Shown piece by piece: positions 38,932 through 52,732 of a DNA stretch of 64,000 bases. The stretch lies in contig CALSFV010000010.1 of the NCBI GenBank assembly GCA_943737045.1, forward strand, positions 62,001 to 126,000, given 5' to 3'. The stretch comes from Parapristionchus giblindavisi. Its lineage: Eukaryota > Nematoda > Chromadorea > Rhabditida > Diplogasteridae. A program made the translations under genes and the position numbers. How positions within the stretch are numbered: the stretch's first letter is position 1; each line of letters starts with the position of its first letter. The notes beneath the pieces were generated by a model, which was given only the letters and a program-made list of their open reading frames with translations, was not told where the DNA came from and ran no database searches.

Positions 38932-40857
38932 TGTACTTCGGTCATTATAGCAGCAGTAAAATATCACAGCTCGACATGACCTGAAGTGTGTCTCATTCAG
39001 AATTTTTTCCTCTTTCACATAGTATATTACTCGATAAGAATCATTGGCAATTAGACTTGTAACGAATTATTTTGTACCAAAAACAGAGAGTATTGAAAGA
39101 TAAATTTACATATTGGCCGTACTGACCACTTTGAAATAGTCTATCTTATTCAGAATTTTTCGCTCTTTCATTTGGTATATGACACGATAGGTTTCATTTT
39201 CATTTTCATATTTCTCAAGTTATCTTGATCATATCAGAGTAAAAGCTACTTTTGTACTTCGGTCATTATAGCAGCAGTAAAATATCACAGCTCGACATGA
39301 CCTGAAGTGTGTCTCATTCAGAATTTTTTCCTCTTTCACATAGTATATTACTCGATAAGTATCATTGACAATTAGACTTGTAACGAATTATTTTGTACCA
39401 AAAACAGAGAGTATTGAAAGATAAATTTACATATTGGCCGTACTGACCACTTTGAAATAGTCTATCTTATTCAGAATTTTTCGCTCTTTCATTTGGTATA
39501 TGACACGATAGGTTTCATTTTCATTTTCATATTTCTCAAGTTATCTTGATCATATCAGAGTAAAAGCTACTTTTGTACTTCGGTCATTATAGCAGCAGTA
39601 AAATATCACAGCTCGACATGACCTGAAGTGTGTCTCATTCAGAATTTTTTCCTCTTTCACATAGTATATTACTCGATAAGTATCATTGACAATTAGACTT
39701 GTAACGAATTATTTTGTACCAAAAACATAGAGTATTGAAAGATAAATTTACATATTGGCCGTACTGACCACTTTGAAATAGTCTATTTTTTTTAGAATTT
39801 TTCGCTCTTTCATTTGGTATATGACACGATAGGTTTCATTTTCATTTTCATATTTCTCAAGTTATCTTGATCATATCAGAGTAAAAGCTACTTTTGTACT
39901 TCGGTCATTATAGCAGCAGTAAAATATCACAGCTCGACATGACCTGAAGTGTGTCTCATTCAGAATTTTTTCCTCTTTCACATAGTATATTACTCGATAA
40001 GTATCATTGACAATTAGACTTGTAACGAATTATTTTGTACCAAAAACAGAGAGTATTGAAAGATAAATTTACATATTGGCCGTACTGACCACTTTGAAAT
40101 AGTCTATCTTATTCAGAATTTTTCGCTCTTTCATTTGGTATATGACACGATAGGTTTCATTTTCATTTTCATATTTCTCAAGTTATCTTGATCATATCAG
40201 AGTAAAAGCTACTTTTGTACTTCGGTCATTATAGCAGCAGTAAAATATCACAGCTCGACATGACCTGAAGTGTGTCTCATTCAGAATTTTTTCCTCTTTC
40301 ACATAGTATATTACTCGATAAGTATCATTGACAATTAGACTTGTAACGAATTATTTTGTACCAAAAACAGAGAGTATTGAAAGATAAATTTACATATTGG
40401 CCGTACTGACCACTTTGAAATAGTCTATCTTATTCAGAATTTTTCGCTCTTTCATTTGGTATATGATACGATAGGTTTCATTTTCATTTTCATATTTCTC
40501 AAGTTATCTTGATCATATCAGAGTAAAAGCTACTTTTGTACTTCGGTCATTATAGCAGCAGTAAAATATCACAGCTCGACATGACCTGAAGTGTGTCTCA
40601 TTCAGAATTTTTTCCTCTTTCACATAGTATATTACTCGATAAGTATCATTGACAATTAGACTTGTAACGAATTATTTTGTACCAAAAACAGAGAGTATTG
40701 AAAGATAAATTTACATATTGGCCGTACTGACCACTTTGAAATAGTCTATCTTATTCAGAATTTTTCGCTCTTTCATTTGGTATATGACACGATAGGTTTC
40801 ATTTTCATTTTCATTTTTCTCAAGTTATCTTGATCATATCAGAGTAAAAGCTACTTT

Positions 40858-41499
40858 TGTACTTCGGTCATTATAGCAGCAGTAAAATATCACAGCTCGA
40901 CATGACCTGAAGTGTTTCTCATTCAGAATTTTTACCTCTTTCACATAGTATATTACTCGATAAGTATCATTGACAATTAGACTTGTAACGAATTATTTTG
41001 TACCAAAAACAGAGAGTATTGAAAGATAAATTTACATATTGGCCGTACTGACCACTTTGAAATAGTCTATCTTATTCAGAATTTTTCGCTCTTTCATTTG
41101 GTATATGACACGATAGGTTTCATTTTCATTTTCATTTTTCTCAAGTTATCTTGATCATATCAGAGTAAAAGCTACTTTTGTACTTCGGTCATTATAGCAG
41201 CAGTAAAATATCACAGCTCGACATGACCTGAAGTGTTTCTCATTCAGAATTTTTACCTCTTTCACATAGTATATTACTCGATAAGTATCATTGACAATTA
41301 GACTTGTAACGAATTATTTTGTACCAAAAACAGAGAGTATTGAAAGATAAATTTACATATTGGCCGTACTGACCACTTTGAAATAGTCTATCTTATTTAG
41401 AATTTTTCGCTCTTTCATTTGGTATATGACACGATAGGTTTCATTTTCATTTTCATATTTCTCAAGTTATCTTGATCATATCAGAGTAAAAGCTACTTT
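40858..41499. repeat. TGTTTCTC/TTTACC monomer pair, repeated at 42784-43425
   Basis: Two consecutive monomers of this subtype, the second with TTATTTAG, recur at an offset of 1926 bp (six monomers). The downstream pair carries a private TTCTAACGAAT at 43105. Downstream neighbours differ: 41500 has TTGTAAGGAATT, whereas 43426 has GGTAAATGACACG. Confidence 0.75.
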
Positions 41500-41820
41500 T
41501 GTACTTCGGTCATTATAGCAGCAGTAAAATATCACAGCTCGACATGACCTGAAGTGTGTCTCATTCAGAATTTTTTCCTCTTTCACATAGTATATTACTC
41601 GATAAGTATCATTGACAATTAGACTTGTAAGGAATTATTTTGTACCAAAAACAGAGAGTATTGAAAGATAAATTTACATATTGGCCGTACTGACCACTTT
41701 GAAATAGTCTATCTTATTCAGAATTTTTCGCTCTTTCATTTGGTATATGACACGATAGGTTTCATTTTCATTTTCATATTTCTCAAGTTATCTTGATCAT
41801 ATCAGAGTAAAAGCTACTTT

Positions 41821-42462
41821 TGTACTTCGGTCATTATAGCAGCAGTAAAATATCACAGCTCGACATGACCTGAAGTGTGTCTCATTCAGAATTTTTTCCT
41901 CTTTCACATAGTATATTACTCGATAAGTTTCATTGACAATTAGACTTGTAACGAATTATTTTGTACCAAAAACAGAGAGTATTGAAAGATAAATTTACAT
42001 ATTGGCCGTACTGACCACTTTGAAATAGTCTATCTTATTCAGAATTTTTCGCTCTTTCATTTGGTATATGACACGATAGGTTTCATTTTCATTTTCATAT
42101 TTCTCAAGTTATCTTGATCATATCAGAGTAAAAGCTACTTTTGTACTTCGGTCATTATAGCAGCAGTAAAATATCACAGCTCGACATGACCTGAAGTGTG
42201 TCTCATTCAGAATTTTTTCCTCTTTCACATAGTATATTACTCGATAAGTTTCATTGACAATTAGACTTGTAACGAATTATTTTGTACCAAAAACAGAGAG
42301 TATTGAAAGATAAATTTACATATTGGCCGTACTGACCACTTTGAAATAGTCTATCTTATTCAGAATTTTTCGCTCTTTCATTTGGTATATGACACGATAG
42401 GTTTCATTTTCATTTTCATATTTCTCAAGTTATCTTGATCATATCAGAGTAAAAGCTACTTT
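41821..42462. repeat. Single-monomer tandem duplication
   Basis: Adjacent monomers 41821 and 42142 share CGATAAGTTTCATTG, where the rest of the array has CGATAAGTATCATTG. Sharing a private change between direct neighbours points to duplication of one 321-bp unit, or to short-range conversion. Confidence 0.75.
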
Positions 42463-45030
42463 TGTACTTCGGTCATTATAGCAGCAGTAAAATATCACAG
42501 CTCGACATGACCTGAAGTGTGTCTCATTCAGAATTTTTTCCTCTTTCACATAGTATATTACTCGATAAGTATCATTGACAATTAGACTTGTAACGAATTA
42601 TTTTGTACCAAAAACAGAGAGTATTGAAAGATAAATTTACATATTGGCCGTACTGACCACTTTGAAATAGTCTATCTTATTCAGAATTTTTCGCTCTTTC
42701 ATTTGGTATATGACACGATAGGTTTCATTTTCATTTTCATTTTTCTCAAGTTATCTTGATCATATCAGAGTAAAAGCTACTTTTGTACTTCGGTCATTAT
42801 AGCAGCAGTAAAATATCACAGCTCGACATGACCTGAAGTGTTTCTCATTCAGAATTTTTACCTCTTTCACATAGTATATTACTCGATAAGTATCATTGAC
42901 AATTAGACTTGTAACGAATTATTTTGTACCAAAAACAGAGAGTATTGAAAGATAAATTTACATATTGGCCGTACTGACCACTTTGAAATAGTCTATCTTA
43001 TTCAGAATTTTTCGCTCTTTCATTTGGTATATGACACGATAGGTTTCATTTTCATTTTCATTTTTCTCAAGTTATCTTGATCATATCAGAGTAAAAGCTA
43101 CTTTTGTACTTCGGTCATTATAGCAGCAGTAAAATATCACAGCTCGACATGACCTGAAGTGTTTCTCATTCAGAATTTTTACCTCTTTCACATAGTATAT
43201 TACTCGATAAGTATCATTGACAATTAGACTTCTAACGAATTATTTTGTACCAAAAACAGAGAGTATTGAAAGATAAATTTACATATTGGCCGTACTGACC
43301 ACTTTGAAATAGTCTATCTTATTTAGAATTTTTCGCTCTTTCATTTGGTATATGACACGATAGGTTTCATTTTCATTTTCATATTTCTCAAGTTATCTTG
43401 ATCATATCAGAGTAAAAGCTACTTTTGTACTTCGGTCATTATAGCAGCAGTAAAATATCACAGCTCGACATGACCTGAAGTGTGTCTCATTCAGAATTTT
43501 TTCCTCTTTCACATAGTATATTACTCGATAAGTATCATTGACAATTAGACTTGTAACGAATTATTTTGTACCAAAAACAGAGAGTATTGAAAGATAAATT
43601 TACATATTGGCCGTACTGACCACTTTGAAATAGTCTATCTTATTTAGAATTTTTCGCTCTTTCATTTGGTAAATGACACGATAGGTTTCATTTTCATTTT
43701 CATATTTCTCAAGTTATCTTGATCATATCAGAGTAAAAGCTACTTTTGTACTTCGGTCATTATAACAGCAGTAAAATATCACAGCTCGACATGACCTGAA
43801 GTGTGTCTCATTCAGAATTTTTTCCTCTTTCACATAGTATATTACTCGATAAGTATCATTGACAATTAGACTTGTAACGAATTATTTTGTACCAAAAACA
43901 GAGAGTATTGAAAGATAAATTTACATATTGGCCGTACTGACCACTTTGAAATAGTCTATCTTATTTAGAATTTTTCGCTCTTTCATTTGGTAAATGACAC
44001 GATAGGTTTCATTTTCATTTTCATATTTCTCAAGTTATCTTGATCATATCAGAGTAAAAGCTACTTTTGTACTTCGGTCATTATAACAGCAGTAAAATAT
44101 CACAGCTCGACATGACCTGAAGTGTGTCTCATTCAGAATTTTTTCCTCTTTTACATAGTATATTACTCGATAAGTATCATTGACAATTAGACTTGTAACG
44201 AATTATTTTGTACCAAAAACAGAGAGTATTGAAAGATAAATTTACATATTGGCCGTACTGACCACTTTGAAATAGTCTATCTTATTCAGAATTTTTCGCT
44301 CTTTCATTTGGTATATGACACGATAGGTTTCATTTTCATTTTCATTTTTCTCAAGTTATCTTGATCATATCAGAGTAAAAGCTACTTTTGTACTTCGGTC
44401 ATTATAGCAGCAGTAAAATATCACAGCTCGACATGACCTGAAGTGTGTCTCATTCAGAATTTTTTCCTCTTTCATATAGTATATTACTCGATAAGTATCA
44501 TTGACAATTAGACTTGTAACGAATTATTTTGTACCAAAAACAGAGAGTATTGAAAGATAAATTTACATATTGGCCGTACTGACCACTTTGAAATAGTCTA
44601 TCTTATTCAGAATTTTTCGCTCTTTCATTTGGTATATGACACGATAGGTTTCATTTTCATTTTCATATTTCTCAAGTTATCTTGATCATATCAGAGTAAA
44701 AGCTACTTTTGTACTTCGGTCATTATAGCAGCAGTAAAATATCACAGCTCGACATGACCTGAAGTGTGTCTCATTCAGAATTTTTTCCTCTTTCACATAG
44801 TATATTACTCGATAAGTATCATTGACAATTAGACTTGTAACGAATTATTTTGTACCAAAAACAGAGAGTATTGAAAGATAAATTTACATATTGGCCGTAC
44901 TGACCACTTTGAAATAGTCTATCTTATTTAGAATTTTTCGCTCTTTCATTTGGTATATGACACGATAGGTTTCATTTTCATTTTCATATTTCTCAAGTTA
45001 TCTTGATCATATCAGAGTAAAAGCTACTTT

Positions 45031-46956
45031 TGTACTTCGGTCATTATAGCAGCAGTAAAATATCACAGCTCGACATGACCTGAAGTGTGTCTCATTCAGA
45101 ATTTTTTCCTCTTTCACATAGTATATTACTCGATAAGTATCATTGACAATTAGACTTGTAACGAATTATTTTGTACCAAAAACAGAGAGTATTGAAAGAT
45201 AAATTTACATATTGGCCGTACTGACCACTTTGAAATAGTCTATCTTATTCAGAATTTTTCGCTCTTTCATTTGGTATATGACACGATAGGTTTCATTTTC
45301 ATTTTCATTTTTCTCAAGTTATCTTGATCATATCAGAGTAAACGCTACTTTTGTACTTCGGTCATTATAGCAGCAGTAAAATATCACAGCTCGACATGAC
45401 CTGAAGTGTTTCTCATTCAGAATTTTTACCTCTTTCACATAGTATATTACTCGATAAGTATCATTGACAATTAGACTTGTAACGAATTATTTTGTACCAA
45501 AAACAGAGAGTATTGAAAGATAAATTTACATATTGGCCGTACTGACCACTTTGAAATAGTCTATCTTATTTAGAATTTTTCGCTCTTTCATTTGGTATAT
45601 GACACGATAGGTTTCATTTTCATTTTCATATTTCTCAAGTTATCTTGATCATATCAGAGTAAAAGCTACTTTTGTACTTCGGTCATTATAGCAGCAGTAA
45701 AATATCACAGCTCGACATGACCTGAAGTGTGTCTCATTCAGAATTTTTTCCTCTTTCACATAGTATATTACTCGATAAGTATCATTGACAATTAGACTTG
45801 TAAGGAATTATTTTGTACCAAAAACGGAGAGTATTGAAAGATAAATTTACATATTGGCCGTACTGACCACTTTGAAATAGTCTATCTTATTCAGAATTTT
45901 TCGCTCTTTCATTTGGTATATGACACGATAGGTTTCATTTTCATTTTCATATTTCTCAAGTTATCTTGATCATATCAGAGTAAAAGCTACTTTTGTACTT
46001 CGGTCATTATAGCAGCAGTAAAATATCACAGCTCGACATGACCTGAAGTGTGTCTCATTCAGAATTTTTTCCTCTTTCACATAGTATATTACTCGATAAG
46101 TATCATTGACAATTAGACTTGTAACGAATTATTTTGTACCAAAAACAGAGAGTATTGAAAGATAAATTTACATATTGGCCGTACTGACCACTTTGAAATA
46201 GTCTATCTTATTCAGAATTTTTCGCTCTTTCATTTGGTATATGACACGATAGGTTTCATTTTCATTTTCATTTTTCTCAAGTTATCTTGATCATATCAGA
46301 GTAAACGCTACTTTTGTACTTCGGTCATTATAGCAGCAGTAAAATATCACAGCTCGACATGACCTGAAGTGTTTCTCATTCAGAATTTTTACCTCTTTCA
46401 CATAGTATATTACTCGATAAGTATCATTGACAATTAGACTTGTAACGAATTATTTTGTACCAAAAACAGAGAGTATTGAAAGATAAATTTACATATTGGC
46501 CGTACTGACCACTTTGAAATAGTCTATCTTATTTAGAATTTTTCGCTCTTTCATTTGGTATATGACACGATAGGTTTCATTTTCATTTTCATATTTCTCA
46601 AGTTATCTTGATCATATCAGAGTAAAAGCTACTTTTGTACTTCGGTCATTATAGCAGCAGTAAAATATCACAGCTCGACATGACCTGAAGTGTGTCTCAT
46701 TCAGAATTTTTTCCTCTTTCACATAGTATATTACTCGATAAGTATCATTGACAATTAGACTTGTAAGGAATTATTTTGTACCAAAAACAGAGAGTATTGA
46801 AAGATAAATTTACATATTGGCCGTACTGACCACTTTGAAATAGTCTATCTTATTCAGAATTTTTCGCTCTTTCATTTGGTATATGACACGATAGGTTTCA
46901 TTTTCATTTTCATATTTCTCAAGTTATCTTGATCATATCAGAGTAAAAGCTACTTT
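45031..46956. repeat. Trimer duplication (963 bp, twice)
   Basis: Units 45031-45993 and 45994-46956. Each has a first monomer ending in the rare GTAAACGCTAC, a second with TGTTTCTC/TTTACC, and a third with TTGTAAGGAATT. GTAAACGCTAC occurs only in these two monomers. The third monomer of unit 1 (45673) has a private AAAACGGAG that is absent from unit 2. Confidence 0.85.
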
Positions 46957-49900
46957 TGTACTTCGGTCATTATAGCAGCAGTAAAATATCACAGCTCGAC
47001 ATGACCTGAAGTGTGTCTCATTCAGAATTTTTTCCTCTTTCACATAGTATATTACTCGATAAGTATCATTGACAATTAGACTTGTAACGAATTATTTTGT
47101 ACCAAAAACAGAGAGTATTGAAAGATAAATTTACATATTGGCCGTACTGACCACTTTGAAATAGTCTATCTTATTCAGAATTTTTCGCTCTTTCATTTGG
47201 TATATGACACGATAGGTTTCATTTTCATTTTCATATTTCTCAAGTTATCTTGATCATATCAGAGTAAAAGCTACTTTTGTACTTCGGTCATTATAGCAGC
47301 AGTAAAATATCACAGCTCGACATGACCTGAAGTGTGTCTCATTCAGAATTTTTCCTCTTTCACATAGTATATTACTCGATAAGTATCATTGACAATTAGA
47401 CTTGTAACGAATTATTTTGTACCAAAAACAGAGAGTATTGAAAGATAAATTTACATATTGGCCGTACTGACCACTTTGAAATAGTCTATCTTATTCAGAA
47501 TTTTTCGCTCTTTCATTTGGTATATGACACGATAGGTTTCATTTTCATTTTCATTTTTCTCAAGTTATCTTGATCATATCAGAGTAAAAGCTACTTTTGT
47601 ACTTCGGTCATTATAGCAGCAGTAAAATATCACAGCTCGACATGACCTGAAGTGTTTCTCATTCAGAATTTTTACCTCTTTCACATAGTATATTACTCGA
47701 TAAGTATCATTGACAATTAGACTTGTAACGAATTATTTTGTACCAAAAACAGAGAGTATTGAAAGATAAATTTACATATTGGCCGTACTGACCACTTTGA
47801 AATAGTCTATCTTATTCAGAATTTTTCGCTCTTTCATTTGGTATATGACACGATAGGTTTCATTTTCATTTTCATTTTTCTCAAGTTATCTTGATCATAT
47901 CAGAGTAAAAGCTACTTTTGTACTTCGGTCATTATAGCAGCAGTAAAATATCACAGCTCGACATGACCTGAAGTGTTTCTCATTCAGAATTTTTACCTCT
48001 TTCACATAGTATATTACTCGATAAGTATCATTGACAATTAGACTTGTAACGAATTATTTTGTACCAAAAACAGAGAGTATTGAAAGATAAATTTACATAT
48101 TGGCCGTACTGACCACTTTGAAATAGTCTATCTTATTTAGAATTTTTCGCTCTTTCATTTGGTATATGACACGATAGGTTTCATTTTCATTTTCATATTT
48201 CTCAAGTTATCTTGATCATATCAGAGTAAAAGCTACTTTTGTACTTCGGTCATTATAGCAGCAGTAAAATATCACAGCTCGACATGACCTGAAGTGTTTC
48301 TCATTCAGAATTTTTACCTCTTTCACATAGTATATTACTCGATAAGTATCATTGACAATTAGACTTGTAACGAATTATTTTGTACCAAAAACAGAGAGTA
48401 TTGAAAGATAAATTTACATATTGGCCGTACTGACCACTTTGAAATAGTCTATCTTATTTAGAATTTTTCGCTCTTTCATTTGGTATATGACACGATAGGT
48501 TTCATTTTCATTTTCATATTTCTCAAGTTATCTTGATCATATCAGAGTAAAAGCTACTTTTGTACTTCGGTCATTATAGCAGCAGTAAAATATCACAGCT
48601 CGACATGACCTGAAGTGTGTCTCATTCAGAATTTTTTCCTCTTTCACATAGTATATTACTCGATAAGTATCATTGACAATTAGACTTGTAACGAATTATT
48701 TTGTACCAAAAACAGAGAGTATTGAAAGATAAATTTACATATTGGCCGTACTGACCACTTTGAAATAGTCTATCTTATTCAGAATTTTTCGCTCTTTCAT
48801 TTGGTATATGACACGATAGGTTTCATTTTCATTTTCATATTTCTCAAGTTATCTTGATCATATCAGAGTAAAAGCTACTTTTGTACTTCGGTCATTATAG
48901 CAGCAGTAAAATATCACAGCTCGACATGACCTGAAGTGTGTCTCATTCAGAATTTTTTCCTCTTTCACATAGTATATTACTCGATAAGTATCATTGACAA
49001 TTAGACTTGTAACGAATTATTTTGTACCAAAAACAGAGAGTATTGAAAGATAAATTTACATATTGGCCGTACTGACCACTTTGAAATAGTCTATCTTATT
49101 CAGAATTTTTCGCTCTTTCATTTGGTATATGACACGATAGGTTTCATTTTCATTTTCATTTTTCTCAAGTTATCTTGATCATATCAGAGTAAAAGCTACT
49201 TTTGTACTTCGGTCATTATAGCAGCAGTAAAATATCACAGCTCGACATGACCTGAAGTGTTTCTCATTCAGAATTTTTACCTCTTTCACATAGTATATTA
49301 CTCGATAAGTATCATTGACAATTAGACTTGTAACGAATTATTTTGTACCAAAAACAGAGAGTATTGAAAGATAAATTTACATATTGGCCGTACTGACCAC
49401 TTTGAAATAGTCTATCTTATTCAGAATTTTTCGCTCTTTCATTTGGTATATGACACGATAGGTTTCATTTTCATTTTCATTTTTCTCAAGTTATCTTGAT
49501 CATATCAGAGTAAAAGCTACTTTTGTACTTCGGTCATTATAGCAGCAGTAAAATATCACAGCTCGACATGACCTGAAGTGTTTCTCATTCAGAATTTTTA
49601 CCTCTTTCACATAGTATATTACTCGATAAGTATCATTGACAATTAGACTTGTAACGAATTATTTTGTACCAAAAACAGAGAGTATTGAAAGATAAATTTA
49701 CATATTGGCCGTACTGACCACTTTGAAATAGTCTATCTTATTCAGAATTTTTCGCTCTTTCATTTGGTATATGACACGATAGGTTTCATTTTCATTTTCA
49801 TTTTTCTCAAGTTATCTTGATCATATCAGAGTAAAAGCTACTTTTGTACTTCGGTCATTATAGCAGCAGTAAAATATCACAGCTCGACATGACCTGAAGT

Positions 49901-50486
49901 GTTTCTCATTCAGAATTTTTACCTCTTTCACATAGTATATTACTCGATAAGTATCATTGACAATTAGACTTGTAACGAATTATTTTGTACCAAAAACAGA
50001 GAGTATTGAAAGATAAATTTACATATTGGCCGTACTGACCACTTTGAAATAGTCTATCTTATTCAGAATTTTTCGCTCTTTCATTTGGTATATGACACGA
50101 TAGGTTTCATTTTCATTTTCATTTTTCTCAAGTTATCTTGATCATATCAGAGTAAAAGCTACTTTTGTACTTCGGTCATTATAGCAGCAGTAAAATATCA
50201 CAGCTCGACATGACCTGAAGTGTTTCTCATTCAGAATTTTTACCTCTTTCACATAGTATATTACTCGATAAGTATCATTGACAATTAGACTTGTAACGAA
50301 TTATTTTGTACCAAAAACAGAGAGTATTGAAAGATAAATTTACATATTGGCCGTACTGACCACTTTGAAATAGTCTATCTTATTTAGAATTTTTCGCTCT
50401 TTCATTTGGTATATGACACGATAGGTTTCATTTTCATTTTCATATTTCTCAAGTTATCTTGATCATATCAGAGTAAAAGCTACTTT

Positions 50487-51344
50487 TGTACTTCGGTCAT
50501 TATAGCAGCAGTAAAATATCACAGCTCGACATGACCTGAAGTGTGTCTCATTCAGAATTTTTTCCTCTTTCACATAGTATATTACTCGATAAGTATCATT
50601 GACAATTAGACTTGTAAGGAATTATTTTGTACCAAAAACAGAGAGTATTGAAAGATAAATTTACATATTGGCCGTACTGACCACTTTGAAATAGTCTATC
50701 TTATTCAGAATTTTTCGCTCTTTCATTTGGTATATGACACGATAGGTTTCATTTTCATTTTCATATTTCTCAAGTTATCTTGATCATATCAGAGTAAAAG
50801 CTACTTTTGTACTTCGGTCATTATAGAAGCAGTAAAATATCACAGCTCGACATGACCTGAAGTGTGTCTCATTCAGAATTTTTTCCTCTTTCATATAGTA
50901 TATTACTCGATAAGTATCATTGACAATTAGACTTGTAACGAATTATTTTGTACCAAAAACAGAGAGTATTGAAAGATAAATTTACATATTGGCCGTACTG
51001 ACCACTTTGAAATAGTCTATCTTATTCAGAATTTTTCGCTCTTTCATTTGGTATATGACACGATAGGTTTCATTTCCATTTTCATTTTTCTCAAGTTATC
51101 TTGATCATATCAGAGTAAAAGCTACTTTTGTACTTCGGTCATTATAGCAGCAGTAAAATATCACAGCTCGACATGACCTGAAGTGTGTCTCATTCAGAAT
51201 TTTTTCCTCTTTCACATAGTATATTACTCGATAAGTATCATTGACAATTAGACTTGTAACGAATTATTTTGTACCAAAAACAGAGAGTATTGAAAGATAA
51301 ATTTACATATTGGCCGTACTGACCACTTTGAAATAGTCTATCTT
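50487..51344. repeat. Block repeated at 53054-53911 (offset 2567)
   Basis: Monomers 50487 (TTGTAAGGAATT) and 50808 (TTATAGAAGC, TTTCATATAG, CATTTCC with CATTTTTCTC) recur at 53054 and 53375. TTATAGAAGC exists only in these two copies. The match ends within the third monomer, where 51129 has TTATTTAG plus GGTAAATGAC and 53696 has the ordinary sequence. The offset is eight monomers, one of them 320 bp. Confidence 0.82.
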
Positions 51345-52412
51345 ATTTAGAATTTTTCGCTCTTTCATTTGGTAAATGACACGATAGGTTTCATTTTCAT
51401 TTTCATATTTCTCAAGTTATCTTGATCATATCAGAGTAAAAGCTACTTTTGTACTTCGGTCATTATAACAGCAGTAAAATATCACAGCTCGACATGACCT
51501 GAAGTGTGTCTCATTCAGAATTTTTTCCTCTTTCACATAGTATATTACTCGATAAGTATCATTGACAATTAGACTTGTAACGAATTATTTTGTACCAAAA
51601 ACAGAGAGTATTGAAAGATAAATTTACATATTGGCCGTACTGACCACTTTGAAATAGTCTATCTTATTCAGAATTTTTCGCTCTTTCATTTGGTATATGA
51701 CACGATAGGTTTCATTTTCATTTTCATTTTTCTCAAGTTATCTTGATCATATCAGAGTAAAAGCTACTTTTGTACTTCGGTCATTATAGCAGCAGTAAAA
51801 TATCACAGCTCGACATGACCTGAAGTGTGTCTCATTCAGAATTTTTTCCTCTTTCATATAGTATATTACTCGATAAGTATCATTGACAATTAGACTTGTA
51901 ACGAATTATTTTGTACCAAAAACAGAGAGTATTGAAAGATAAATTTACATATTGGCCGTACTGACCACTTTGAAATAGTCTATCTTATTCAGAATTTTTC
52001 GCTCTTTCATTTGGTATATGACACGATAGGTTTCATTTTCATTTTCATATTTCTCAAGTTATCTTGATCATATCAGAGTAAAAGCTACTTTTGTACTTCG
52101 GTCATTATAGCAGCAGTAAAATATCACAGCTCGACATGACCTGAAGTGTGTCTCATTCAGAATTTTTTCCTCTTTCACATAGTATATTACTCGATAAGTA
52201 TCATTGACAATTAGACTTGTAACGAATTATTTTGTACCAAAAACAGAGAGTATTGAAAGATAAATTTACATATTGGCCGTACTGACCACTTTGAAATAGT
52301 CTATCTTATTTAGAATTTTTCGCTCTTTCATTTGGTATATGACACGATAGGTTTCATTTTCATTTTCATATTTCTCAAGTTATCTTGATCATATCAGAGT
52401 AAAAGCTACGTT

Positions 52413-52732
52413 TGTACTTCGGTCATTATAGCAGCAGTAAAATATCACAGCTCGACATGACCTGAAGTGTGTCTCATTCAGAATTTTTTCCTCTTTCACA
52501 TAGTATATTACTCGATAAGTATCATTGACAATTAGACTTGTAGCGAATTATTTTGTACCAAAATAGAGAGTATTGAAAGATAAATTTACATATTGGCCGT
52601 ACTGACCACTTTGAAATAGTCTATCTTATTCAGAATTTTTCGCTCTTTCATTTGGTATATTACACGATAGGTTTCATTTCCATTTTTATATTTCTCAAGT
52701 TATCTTGATCATATCAGAGTAAAAGCTACTTT
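52413..52732. repeat. Most diverged monomer of zone 4 (320 bp)
   Basis: Five private changes are clustered in one copy: TTGTAGCGAATT, CCAAAATAGAG (one base short), GGTATATTACACG, CATTTCCATTTTTATA, and a preceding CTACGTTTG at 52409. It lies 1.6 kb left of the one-A-deletion zone. A concentration of changes in one unit suggests it has escaped recent homogenisation or is a remnant of an older subtype. Confidence 0.75.
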
